DNA of 64,000 nucleotides, taken from DATAXP01 sp036272935 (GTDB taxonomy: Bacteria > Planctomycetota > Planctomycetia > Pirellulales > PNKZ01). This document shows, piece after piece, positions 46,806 through 54,190 of the stretch. Below the pieces are notes generated by a model that worked only from the letters and a program-made list of their open reading frames with translations, had not been told where the DNA came from and made no database searches. Both the position numbers and the translations under genes were made by a program. The stretch spans positions 1-64,000 of the forward strand of contig DATAXP010000055.1 in assembly GCA_036272935.1 (NCBI GenBank), in the 5' to 3' direction. Every line of letters begins with the position of its first letter. The stretch's first letter is position 1.

Positions 46806-48481
46806 ACGAATTCCGGACTGCAAACGAGCGCCCAGTACAAGTCCTTCACGCTCTCGGCATAGGCATCGCCGGTGCCGAGATACGCCAGCGCCAGGCGGCG
46901 CTCGTCGGCATTAGGCGGCCGCGACAGCACCGAGCGATACAACCGATCGACGACCCTTGGCAAATCGATCTTGCGAAGGGGCCGCTCGAAAATCACCGCC
47001 CGGTCGATCAGCTCGCGCAGCTCGGGGCCATTCAATAGCTCCAGAGATTGCACCACTGCCACATCATCCGGACGGCCTGTGATTACTTCGTTCCGCGAGG
47101 CCGGGCGCCCCAGCGCTCGCGACAACGACGTGGAGCGCGAATCGAGATAAGCCCGTTCCTCCGGCGCAAGCCGTTCGGTCGTCGCCAGCCGCACGCTGTC
47201 GAGGAATTGCTCGCAAGTAAGCCGACGTAGTGCGGGGGAGCGAAAGTACCGTGGACTCGTCGGCTCGGCGAGGTTGAAGTGGTCATCGAGCGCCGGATCG
47301 TACCTGGCCTGGTACGTCGCGCTGGTCAGGATCAGACGGATGGTGTGCTTCAGGTCGCAGCCGTGCGAGACAAAGTCGCGCGCCAGCCAATCGAGCAGTT
47401 CAGGATGACTCGGCGGCACGTCGAGCCGAAAGTCGTCAGCGGGCTCAATGAATCGCAATCCGAGATATCGCTTCCAGAGCCGATTGACGATCGAGCGGGC
47501 GAAGCGCGGGTTCGCGGGATCGACGATCCACTGGGCCAGCGCGTGCAGGCGATCATCGAGTCCGGTCGGTACCGCCTCGCTGACGCTGTGCAACTCGAAC
47601 GGGAACGCCGCCTTCACGGTCTTGCCGCTGTGTACCTCGCAGCGGATTAGTTCCAGGTCGTGCGGCGCGAACAGGCCGGCGAATGCCAGAAACCGATCCT
47701 GCGGCCACTCACGGTTCTCAAAATGGTCGTGGCAGCTCGCGCATTTCATGCTCGTGCCCAGGAACACCTGGGCAACGTTCGCGGCGGTCTGCAGCGTGGC
47801 AGTGTGGTCGTCGTTGCGGACGTACTCGATGGCGTACTTGGTGCCGAGGATGTCAGTGCTCTCGGCATGCCTGCGGCCGGGCATCGTCGGGTCGATCAGC
47901 TCGGCAACCATCACATCGAACGGCCGGTTGTGTTCGAAGCTCTCGGTGATCCAGCGGCGATAGTTGCCGTGCGTCGGGATGCCTCCTTGCGTGTTCACGT
48001 TCTGGCTGGCTAGCGCATCTTCCCAGAACGGCGTCCAGTGCGCGGCATAGTCGCCGTGGCGATCGAGAAGCTGGTCGACCACATTCCTGCGCTTGTCGGC
48101 TGACGAATCGGCCAGGAAGCGGTTCAGTTCACTGACCGTGGGGATGACGCCGACGGTGTCGAGGTAGGCGCGGCGGAGGAATGTGGCGTCGTCACAGAGG
48201 CGACGGCCCTCATCCGGCCTTCGGCCACCTTCTCCCGAAGGGGGAAGGGCGCGGGTTGTGCCGGTAAGTTTGGCGGCGATGAAACGGTCGATCGGATGAT
48301 CGACGCCGTCAATCGCGGGTGGACCGGCGATCGCCGGCAGCTCGGCGACGCGGCGCGTGCGGCGCTCGATCAGTTCCGTTTCGCTGTCTGCAGCTACTCC
48401 CCTTAGCGGCACCCACAGCGCGACGATCGCGCCCAGCAGCAGGCTACTGGCGCGGCATCGGGTTGTCGTAGGTCGGGCCAT
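46793..48481 (-). CDS. DUF1549-DUF1553 surface protein with a repeat-encoded insert
   Basis: The protein is 562 aa with a signal peptide (SSLLLGAIVALWVPLRGVAA). It lacks the N-terminal PSCyt1 domain of the protein at 12633-14978, but has DUF1549 (ATFLRRAYLDTVGVIPTVSELNRFL, CASCHDHFENREWPQDRF) and DUF1553 (NPRFARSIVNRLWKRYLGL, SHPELLDWLA, LTSATYQARYD, FLDSVRLAT). Residues 78-92 (ALPPSGEGGRRPDEG) are encoded by a copy of a dispersed repeat read through in frame. Start ATG 48481 overlaps the end of the transglutaminase gene by 38 bp. Confidence 0.9.
   Translation of the reverse strand: MARPTTTRCRASSLLLGAIVALWVPLRGVAADSETELIERRTRRVAELPAIAGPPAIDGVDHPIDRFIAAKLTGTTRALPPSGEGGRRPDEGRRLCDDATFLRRAYLDTVGVIPTVSELNRFLADSSADKRRNVVDQLLDRHGDYAAHWTPFWEDALASQNVNTQGGIPTHGNYRRWITESFEHNRPFDVMVAELIDPTMPGRRHAESTDILGTKYAIEYVRNDDHTATLQTAANVAQVFLGTSMKCASCHDHFENREWPQDRFLAFAGLFAPHDLELIRCEVHSGKTVKAAFPFELHSVSEAVPTGLDDRLHALAQWIVDPANPRFARSIVNRLWKRYLGLRFIEPADDFRLDVPPSHPELLDWLARDFVSHGCDLKHTIRLILTSATYQARYDPALDDHFNLAEPTSPRYFRSPALRRLTCEQFLDSVRLATTERLAPEERAYLDSRSTSLSRALGRPASRNEVITGRPDDVAVVQSLELLNGPELRELIDRAVIFERPLRKIDLPRVVDRLYRSVLSRPPNADERRLALAYLGTGDAYAESVKDLYWALVCSPEFVWIK
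48206..48248 (-). repeat. Dispersed repeat copy inside a coding sequence
   Basis: On the minus strand this 43-bp stretch contains 31 identical bases with the intergenic copy at 49699-49729 (GGGAGAAGGTGGCCGAAGGC onward). It includes a hairpin of 9 bp with one wobble. It is translated as part of the DUF1549 protein. Confidence 0.7.
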
Positions 48482-49541
48482 TGATATCGCTGTCGGCGAT
48501 GATGTCGTGGATGACGGTCAGCTTGGGAGGGGAGCCGCCGCCGTCGGCACGGACCGTCTGTGGGGCGTAGCGAACGTACTGCTTCTGGAACGGGTCGTAG
48601 AACCGATCCCCCTTCTGAAAGATAGGCCGGTATTCGGTCATCTCGCCGAACCACGGCGGGCCGACTACTTGGGCCGGAATCCAGTGGCCGTGGCCCTTAC
48701 CATCGAGCATGTAGAACTCGGGATAATTGTGCCCCTCGACCCACACGGTCCGTGCGACCGCTCCGTTGAGCCGGCACATGCCGATGAACAGGGCGCTCAT
48801 TTCTTCGCAGTCGCCGCATTTGTGTTCCAGGGCGAACAATGCGCCGCGGAAGTCGCCGTTCTGGAACTTCACGTTATCGCGCGTCCACTGCCAGAAGCGC
48901 TTCACGAGGTCCCAACTCGGATCGTTCGGCTGATGCTGATGGGCTATGTCGTGTGCAAGCTCACTTATCTTGGGGTTCTCGGTTTCGATGCCCGGGGCCG
49001 GCTTCGTAAGCAGTTCGCGCAGCTCGGCAGGGGGCTGTTTGGCCAGCAACACCGATTCGGGCGGCAGCTTGAACTCGGTGCGGTAGCGCGTGATCTCGTA
49101 CAGCCGCTCGAACGTGGCACTGCCCCCCTTGGCGATGATCGGCACCTGCACCTTCATCATGCCGCACTGGCCGCGGTGGATCGTCTCGAACACTTTCATC
49201 CCCGAGCTGGCGCGCTCGCTGAGAATGCGTAGCCGCTGCTCGGGCCACTCGATCGGCACCGGAAAGATGGCCACCACTTCCTTGGCCGCCCCGTCGGGAG
49301 CTTCGATCTTCACGCCGACTCGCAGCCGATAGGTGCGCGGATCGAGCAGCTCGAGGTCGCCATCGACCACCACCGGCGGCGCCTTGGGGCGCTGGAACTG
49401 CGGGGCCTCGGTCGCGGCGGTGCCGGCCTTCTCCGCATCGGCCGGAAGCGGCGCGGTCTCGCCAAAAGGCTTATTGGGAGACTGGGCGTGGGCGAGGGAG
49501 AATGTCGAGACGAGAACTGCGGCGAAGAACCAGCGACTCAT
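48444..49541 (-). CDS. Exported transglutaminase-like protein (intact catalytic Cys)
   Basis: The protein is 365 aa from ATG 49541 (MSRWFFAAVLVSTFSLAHAQ signal peptide); the upstream frame to 49649 is not secretory. A transglutaminase-like domain lies at about residues 230-320: KCGDCEEMSALFIGMCRL with the nucleophile Cys, VEGHNYPEFYM with His, DGKGHGHWIPA with Asp. Residues 60-190 form a beta-rich N-terminal domain. It is the first gene of an operon with the DUF1549/DUF1553 and DUF1501 genes and could process a surface polymer. It is a paralog of the Ser-variant at 8642-9595. Confidence 0.9.
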   Translation of the reverse strand: MSRWFFAAVLVSTFSLAHAQSPNKPFGETAPLPADAEKAGTAATEAPQFQRPKAPPVVVDGDLELLDPRTYRLRVGVKIEAPDGAAKEVVAIFPVPIEWPEQRLRILSERASSGMKVFETIHRGQCGMMKVQVPIIAKGGSATFERLYEITRYRTEFKLPPESVLLAKQPPAELRELLTKPAPGIETENPKISELAHDIAHQHQPNDPSWDLVKRFWQWTRDNVKFQNGDFRGALFALEHKCGDCEEMSALFIGMCRLNGAVARTVWVEGHNYPEFYMLDGKGHGHWIPAQVVGPPWFGEMTEYRPIFQKGDRFYDPFQKQYVRYAPQTVRADGGGSPPKLTVIHDIIADSDINGPTYDNPMPRQ

Positions 49542-49686
49542 GATTTGAGCCTTGATGCACGAGAAGGACGAGATTGCATCGGCTCCGCCGAACCTAGCTC
49601 CAGTATGTTGAGGCTGGGCCGAATTGTCAAAATCTGCGGGCCAGATCAATGTAACGGCTGTGCTTGTTGTGACGGGTCGAGCAAGC

Positions 49687-49770
49687 CCTTCTCCCTCTGG
49701 GAGAAGGTGGCCGAAGGCCGGATGAGGGCGAGTTGTGATGGACGCCGAGTACCCGCGTCGCCCTCATCCG
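49687..49770. repeat. Dispersed CCTTCTCCC/GGGAGAAGG repeat
   Basis: A 9-bp perfect hairpin (49687-49695 with 49699-49707) continues into TGGCCGAAGGCCGGATGAGGGCG. CGGATGAGGGCG (49719-49730) recurs inverted at 49759-49770. It lies in the 374-bp non-coding stretch 49542-49915. Related copies are at 48206-48248 and a short hairpin at 55050-55073. Confidence 0.7.
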
Positions 49771-49816
49771 TCGCTTCGCGGCACCCCTCCCGAAGGGCAA
49801 GAGTTTCCTTTCGGTT

Positions 49817-49878
49817 TATTCCCCCAGCGTCGATTTGCGCCGCAGCAGGTGAGGGTAGTGCTGGGCGAAGCGGTGGGC
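49817..49878 (-). repeat. Direct repeat: detached copy of the uvrC 3' end (left copy)
   Basis: Sixty-two bases match the 3' end of uvrC at 52653-52714 with three mismatches, in the same orientation. Read on the minus strand it encodes AHRFAQHYPHLLRRKSTLGE and a TAA stop at 49816-49818, against AHRFAQHYHHLLRRKSTLGE and TAG in uvrC. It fits a left boundary of an inserted segment. Confidence 0.85.
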
Positions 49879-49915
49879 CGCGCTGCCGCCATCCGCACGG
49901 TTCACGACTGTCGAC

Positions 49916-50119
49916 TCAGCTTGAGGCACTCTGCCGCGCTTCTTCGCTCCCCTCGTAAATGCCCAACTCCTCGTGGAGCCGAGCAATCATCTTGCGAACG
50001 CCTGCCTTAGTGAAGCCTTTCGAACCGACAGGGAATTCGGTTTCAAGCCGGTTTAACCGATCTTCGAGCCTACGAAGTTCTTCTCGGACTTTCTCGTATT
50101 CGACAACCGAAGAAATCAT
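49916..50119 (-). CDS. Small coiled-coil protein, putative antitoxin partner
   Basis: The protein is 67 aa from ATG 50119. Residues 5-30 (VVEYEKVREELRRLEDRLNRLE) form a charged coiled coil, followed by KGFTKAGVRKMIARLHEELG. It overlaps the preceding gene by the classical ATGA, so the pair is translationally coupled. The family is not recognised. An antitoxin or accessory role is inferred from size and pairing only. Confidence 0.65.
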   Translation of the reverse strand: MISSVVEYEKVREELRRLEDRLNRLETEFPVGSKGFTKAGVRKMIARLHEELGIYEGSEEARQSASS

Positions 50120-50562
50120 AGATTTACCTCCACGAGCCCTTTCCGCCGACCATCGGGTTCTCGGGTTCGACTGAAGAACTCGACCCAATCATTCCAGTCG
50201 GCTGCGTCTTCCGCGGCGAAAAGCTCCTCTGGGCGCCGTGTGAGCAGCATTTCTTCGAGTTCCATGGCCAGAGGGTCGCTTCGACCAAGCTGCTCTCGAA
50301 AGTCCACTGGAAGAAGGACGACTGCGTCGATGTCGTCGGGCTCTGCTTTCGCCGTCACGAAGCTACCATCGATCAAGAGACGCCATGCGCAGACCGCCCT
50401 CGCTAATTCTATCCACCGACGTACACGAAGTGCCAAGTGCCGTCGTCGGCGCGTCGATGTGCCGAAGCGGAAGAGAATCTCGGCTTCCGAAGTCTGATAC
50501 AATCCCTCCGGCAAGTAGCCGTCGTCTCGGAACGAAGGGAGGGCATTTGGGACCAATTCCAT
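50116..50562 (-). CDS. Putative minimal nucleotidyltransferase (DUF6932-like)
   Basis: The protein is 148 aa from ATG 50562. The sequence LIDGSFVTAKAEPDDIDAVV has the nucleotidyltransferase pattern G-S (66-67) followed by D-x-D (77 and 79). The start NALPSFRDDGYLPEGLYQTSEAEILFRFGTS resembles DUF6932-type proteins as recalled. Minimal nucleotidyltransferases paired with a small protein often work as toxin-antitoxin or phage-defence units. The target is unknown. Part of the accessory cluster beside uvrC. Confidence 0.6.
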   Translation of the reverse strand: MELVPNALPSFRDDGYLPEGLYQTSEAEILFRFGTSTRRRRHLALRVRRWIELARAVCAWRLLIDGSFVTAKAEPDDIDAVVLLPVDFREQLGRSDPLAMELEEMLLTRRPEELFAAEDAADWNDWVEFFSRTREPDGRRKGLVEVNL

Positions 50563-50735
50563 CGACGCGTTCCGCCCGCTAGACTCGATCTCATTGCTGG
50601 CTTAGGTGGCCGATTTTAGACTCGGCTTGGCTACGGGACGCCCGACAACGGTGCCAATGCTGCAGAGAGACACCTGCGGCGATCACGACGGCCGACGTTG
50701 TCACGACGAATGTCCAATTCACACTGTGCGCGATC
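50563..50735. other. Gap holding a possible out-of-frame C-terminal segment
   Basis: These 173 bp contain, in a different minus-strand frame, IASEIAHSVNWTFVVTTSAV, which reads like a membrane helix continuing the preceding gene. See the finding on a possible frameshift. Confidence 0.35.
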
Positions 50736-51455
50736 TCACTTGCGATCGGCTTTGCCAACGTTCTCCGTGACCGCTTTCGACACATCAACTGTTCCGTCGA
50801 TGAATGGCTGAGGATTAGCAAGGAAAGCAGCGAGCGTACCAGCGACGGCCAATGCCCCTTTATTCCTCCAAATGAAATCCATCGCGGGATCGCCGTGCCT
50901 CGCGACGACGCCCAGCAAATCATCGGTCTTGCCGATTTTGGCCAACGAGCCGTCTTCGGCCAAAATCGCTAACCGTCGGCCATTCTGTGGTGAAATTGCT
51001 TTCAGCGCCGTTGCTGCCGGTGTTTGAAATGAGCTGATGAGCGGCTCGGCAATTTCGCCATGCTCCATCATCGCTTCGGCTGCATCATCGCCATATTTCA
51101 CAAAGATGGCCATGCGGTTCTTCTTTTTGACGATCCAAACGGCGTTGTCGCCGTAACGCGCAAGCAGCTTCACCGTCCTAACGCCGTTCGCGCCTGCATC
51201 GTCAACGAGGCGAAAAGTCTTTGGGCCAACTTTCTTAACCGCGATTAGGGCATCGTCGCCATATTTTAAAGCCAATGTTTCGATCTTTTTGGCAAGGGTT
51301 TCAACGGCCAACTCCGTGGCTTCCTTTCCTCCCTTACCAATGAGATGCTCGGCGAGTTCTTTTGCGGCTTTCGCCGTCGTGCTAGAAGGCCCGCCGTGCG
51401 AGGTTGCCGGTAACATCGCGGATAAAAAGACAAAAGTCGCAACCAACGCCCGCAT
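50736..51455 (-). CDS. Exported protein with YGDDA repeats, accessory cluster
   Basis: The protein is 239 aa from ATG 51455, which has GGAGG five to eight bases upstream. A signal peptide (RALVATFVFLSAMLPATSHG) is followed by helical segments with a recurring [KR]-[YH]-G-D-x-A motif at 64-69, 100-105, 120-125 and 186-191, a degenerate HEAT-like repeat. A hydrophobic stretch lies at about 200-214. The stop may be premature: one base fewer near 50755 would extend it into a further membrane helix. The gene starts 12 bp after the upstream membrane protein stop. No known family is recognised. Confidence 0.7.
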   Translation of the reverse strand: MRALVATFVFLSAMLPATSHGGPSSTTAKAAKELAEHLIGKGGKEATELAVETLAKKIETLALKYGDDALIAVKKVGPKTFRLVDDAGANGVRTVKLLARYGDNAVWIVKKKNRMAIFVKYGDDAAEAMMEHGEIAEPLISSFQTPAATALKAISPQNGRRLAILAEDGSLAKIGKTDDLLGVVARHGDPAMDFIWRNKGALAVAGTLAAFLANPQPFIDGTVDVSKAVTENVGKADRK

Positions 51456-51467
51456 GGTGCCCTCCAT

Positions 51468-52406
51468 CTACGACGCTCTTAAAACCGCCAGTACTGCGGT
51501 GCCGCGAACGCGGGCTCTTTCCCTCGCTATTTCTTGCAGGCGACTGCGAAGGCCCGTTACCGATTGCGAGCCATTGACGATGAGTCTATGAAGATCGTCC
51601 AGCTTTCTATCGATTTTCGTTGCCAACTCACCTTTCGGGTCGGCATACCGGTCCCAAATCCAGGAAACGATCACATCGACGATCACACCGACAACAAGAC
51701 TGATTCCGATCGTTTCGGGCGCGAAGGCGGCCCCTGGTCCAAGGACGCTGGCGGAAACGCCCAGCTCGACGGCTACTTGTCGTAGAACGCCCACGACGAT
51801 GGTGGACAGGGCCTCCGTAGAAATGAACAGCGCCAGGTCCGCCTGTGCGTCGCTCTTGGTTGCGTCGATCGCTTGTCGAATCGCATCTTCATAGATGCCG
51901 TCAATGCGCCCCTTGTCGAAGGTAGCGATGGGGTAGTTGGCAGGGAAATCGGAAACGTCGGCCTTGATCCGTACAAGCATCTCTCCTTCGATGCTCTTCA
52001 CTTCTTGTAAATATTCCCTGAGGATTTGCCCCACTGCTTGCTCAAGATCCGCGGGGGTGAAAACGTATTCCTCGAATTTCTGGCGCATAAATTTTTCGTG
52101 CCGTCCACCACGAGTGTACGGAACATAATCAACAAGGAGTCGCCACTTACTGCCCCAACTGAGCGCCTCCTCCGCGAATGGGCGAGTGTTCTTCTTAGCG
52201 CCAGCAAAAAATCGCACGAGAACCTGAAGATGATCGTCAACAACGCGCTCGGTTTCGTGTTCGGCCCACGATAAATGTGGCGCCGCAACCTCCCGTGGGG
52301 TTGGGACATGCCCTCGAAGGAGTTTGACGACAATTTTTCCTGCAAGCGCACCGAACGCCACACTGAGAATCAGCAAGAAAAGGAAGGATTGTTTCCTTTT
52401 CCCCAT
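51468..52406 (-). CDS. Membrane protein of the accessory cluster, unknown function
   Basis: The protein is 312 aa from ATG 52406 (MGKRKQSFLFLLILSVAFGALAGKIVV, one N-terminal membrane helix). A central soluble, helical part of about 170 residues contains WAEHETERVVDDHLQVLVRFF and EQAVGQILREYLQEVKSIEG. A hydrophobic pair at about residues 220-270 (ALSTIVVGVLRQVAVELGVS, then ISLVVGVIVDVIVSWIWDRY) is followed by a charged coiled coil. Not recognised. It is adjacent to the YGDDA-repeat gene, 12 bp away, likely a two-gene unit. AT content is visibly higher than in uvrC. Confidence 0.7.
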   Translation of the reverse strand: MGKRKQSFLFLLILSVAFGALAGKIVVKLLRGHVPTPREVAAPHLSWAEHETERVVDDHLQVLVRFFAGAKKNTRPFAEEALSWGSKWRLLVDYVPYTRGGRHEKFMRQKFEEYVFTPADLEQAVGQILREYLQEVKSIEGEMLVRIKADVSDFPANYPIATFDKGRIDGIYEDAIRQAIDATKSDAQADLALFISTEALSTIVVGVLRQVAVELGVSASVLGPGAAFAPETIGISLVVGVIVDVIVSWIWDRYADPKGELATKIDRKLDDLHRLIVNGSQSVTGLRSRLQEIARERARVRGTAVLAVLRAS

Positions 52407-52651
52407 AGAGCGCTTCTTATCATGAATACGGCTTTTGGGCGACCAACGATTGCCGCAGCGCCCGTCGATTATAACAGTTTCGTTGGCGTGTATACAAATG
52501 AGTTTGAGGGCTGGAACGACGGCGGCGGCACGCCGCTTTCTGCTCTTTAGCGCACGACGGCACGCCATTTCACACAACGAATCCCAAAGCTGGGCGCGCC
52601 AACCGAGCCAGTCGTCGGTCGCGATCTCGACAACCGCTACGGGCGTTGGCC
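52407..52651. other. Non-coding stretch between the cluster and uvrC
   Basis: These 245 bp should hold the promoter of the cluster's membrane protein gene. It shows no repeat apart from the uvrC-end copy at its right edge. Confidence 0.3.
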
Positions 52652-54082
52652 CTATTCCCCCAGCGTCGACTTGCGCCGCAGCAGGTGATGGTAATGCTGG
52701 GCGAAGCGGTGGGCTTCGTCGCGGACGTATTGCAGCAGCCGTAGGGCGTAGGAATGCCGGCTTAGGCGTAGCGGCTCGTCGCGGCCGGCCACGAAGATTT
52801 CTTCCTCGCGCTTGGCCAGCGACAGAACGGCCGGCGGCGTCAACTCCAACTCACGGAACGCCGCCAGGCCGGCGTTGAGCTGCCCCTTGCCGCCGTCGAT
52901 CAACAGGATGTCGGGCGGTGGCGTCCCTTCATCGCTGAGGCGTTTGAACCGTCGGGCGACCACTTCGTGGATGCTCGCGAAGTCGTCGATCCCCTCGACG
53001 CCGCGGATTTTGAACCGCTTGTAGCCCGGCTTGAACGGTACGCCGTCGATGAACTGCACCAGGCTGGCGACCGTCTCGCCGCCGCCGAGATGGGCAATGT
53101 CGACGCCTTCGATCGTGCGCGGCATCTCGGCCATGTTCAGCACCTTTTTCAGCCCCGCCAGGCCGCGTTTTGGGTCGATGTAAAACACCTCGGGCTGGGC
53201 GTGCGTCGAAAGTTCGCCGCGGCGATCGAGCGTTTCGAGCATCTGGATTTCGTCGCGCAGCCGGGCCGCCTTCTCGAACCGTCGCTCGGCGGCGGCCGCT
53301 TGCATCTCCTCGCGCATTTCCTTGATGAGCCGTTTCTTGTTCCCTTCGAGGAACAGCCTGAGCCGGTCGATATCACGGCGGTAATCATCCTTGCTGATCC
53401 GCATGTTGCACGGCGCGGTGCATTGGTCGAGGCTTGCCAGCAGGCAAGGGCGGAACCAGCGCCAGCGATCGTCGCCGTCCATGATGTCGAGCGAGCAAGT
53501 GCGGAACTTGAAAATCTTTTGCAACACCTGGATCGCGCCGCGGAGGCTGCCGGCACTGGCAAACGGGCCGTATAGCTTCGTGCCGCGGCTTGGCCTGCGA
53601 GTGAACTCGACGCGAGGGAAATCTTCGCGCACCGTGATCTCCAGGTACGGAAAGGTTTTGTCGTCTTTCAGCTCCTGGTTGAACTTCGGCTGAATGTCCT
53701 TGATCAGCCGCGCCTCGGCCAGCAAGGCGTCGACCTCGCTGTCGCATTCGAGGAGATCGACGTCGGCAATTTCGCGGACCAGCTCGGCGGTGCGACGCTC
53801 ATCGGCCGCCGCCTTGAGGAAGTAGCTGCCGGCCCGGCTACGCAGGCTGGTCGCCTTACCGATGTAGATCACCTGGCCCGAGGCGTCTTTCATCAGGTAG
53901 ACGCCGGGCGTGGTGGGAAACGTGCGGACCTTCGCCGCGGCCGCCTGGAACGCCTCATCACGGCGGCTAAGATAGCTGGCCTCGACCTGCGGCGACGCCT
54001 CCGTGGGGATCGGCAGCTCCGGCGCTTCCTCGGCGATCGCTAGATCGTCGTCGATTTCGTCGAATTCAAATTCGTCGGCCAT
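52652..54082 (-). CDS. uvrC: UvrC-family excinuclease subunit lacking the C-terminal HhH domain
   Basis: The protein is 476 aa from ATG 54082 (MADEFEFDEIDDDLA). It has an acidic N-terminal extension of about 55 residues, then the GIY-YIG-type nuclease (TTPGVYLMKDASGQVIYIGKA), LIKDIQPKFNQELKDDKTFPY, a Cys-rich CQ-type region (SLDQCTAPCNMRIS), UVR motif near residue 235, and the RNase-H-like part with EGVDIAHLGGGE and LLIDGGKGQLNAG. It ends at RRKSTLGE, where typical UvrC continues into a tandem helix-hairpin-helix domain of about 60 residues. The detached copy ends at the same place, so the short form seems ancestral. Confidence 0.92.
   Translation of the reverse strand: MADEFEFDEIDDDLAIAEEAPELPIPTEASPQVEASYLSRRDEAFQAAAAKVRTFPTTPGVYLMKDASGQVIYIGKATSLRSRAGSYFLKAAADERRTAELVREIADVDLLECDSEVDALLAEARLIKDIQPKFNQELKDDKTFPYLEITVREDFPRVEFTRRPSRGTKLYGPFASAGSLRGAIQVLQKIFKFRTCSLDIMDGDDRWRWFRPCLLASLDQCTAPCNMRISKDDYRRDIDRLRLFLEGNKKRLIKEMREEMQAAAAERRFEKAARLRDEIQMLETLDRRGELSTHAQPEVFYIDPKRGLAGLKKVLNMAEMPRTIEGVDIAHLGGGETVASLVQFIDGVPFKPGYKRFKIRGVEGIDDFASIHEVVARRFKRLSDEGTPPPDILLIDGGKGQLNAGLAAFRELELTPPAVLSLAKREEEIFVAGRDEPLRLSRHSYALRLLQYVRDEAHRFAQHYHHLLRRKSTLGE
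52653..52714 (-). repeat. Direct repeat: uvrC 3' end (right copy, within the gene)
   Basis: The last codons of uvrC, repeated at 49817-49878 with three mismatches, two of them synonymous. The match starts inside the stop codon and ends 62 bp into the gene. With the left copy it brackets 50-52.6 kb. Confidence 0.85.
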
Positions 54083-54190
54083 CGCCTTCGCCCTGGCAGT
54101 CCAGTCCTGGCAATCCCTGATTCCCCCAGGTATTTTAGGGCGCAGCCCCAGTTTCGCCCAATCGCCTCCCGCCTCCCCAAGGAGTTTGCC

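Noticed and set aside
45270..46862. 530-codon plus-strand frame antisense to the DUF1501 gene
   Set aside because: It covers a clear DUF1501 protein on the minus strand and has no family features.
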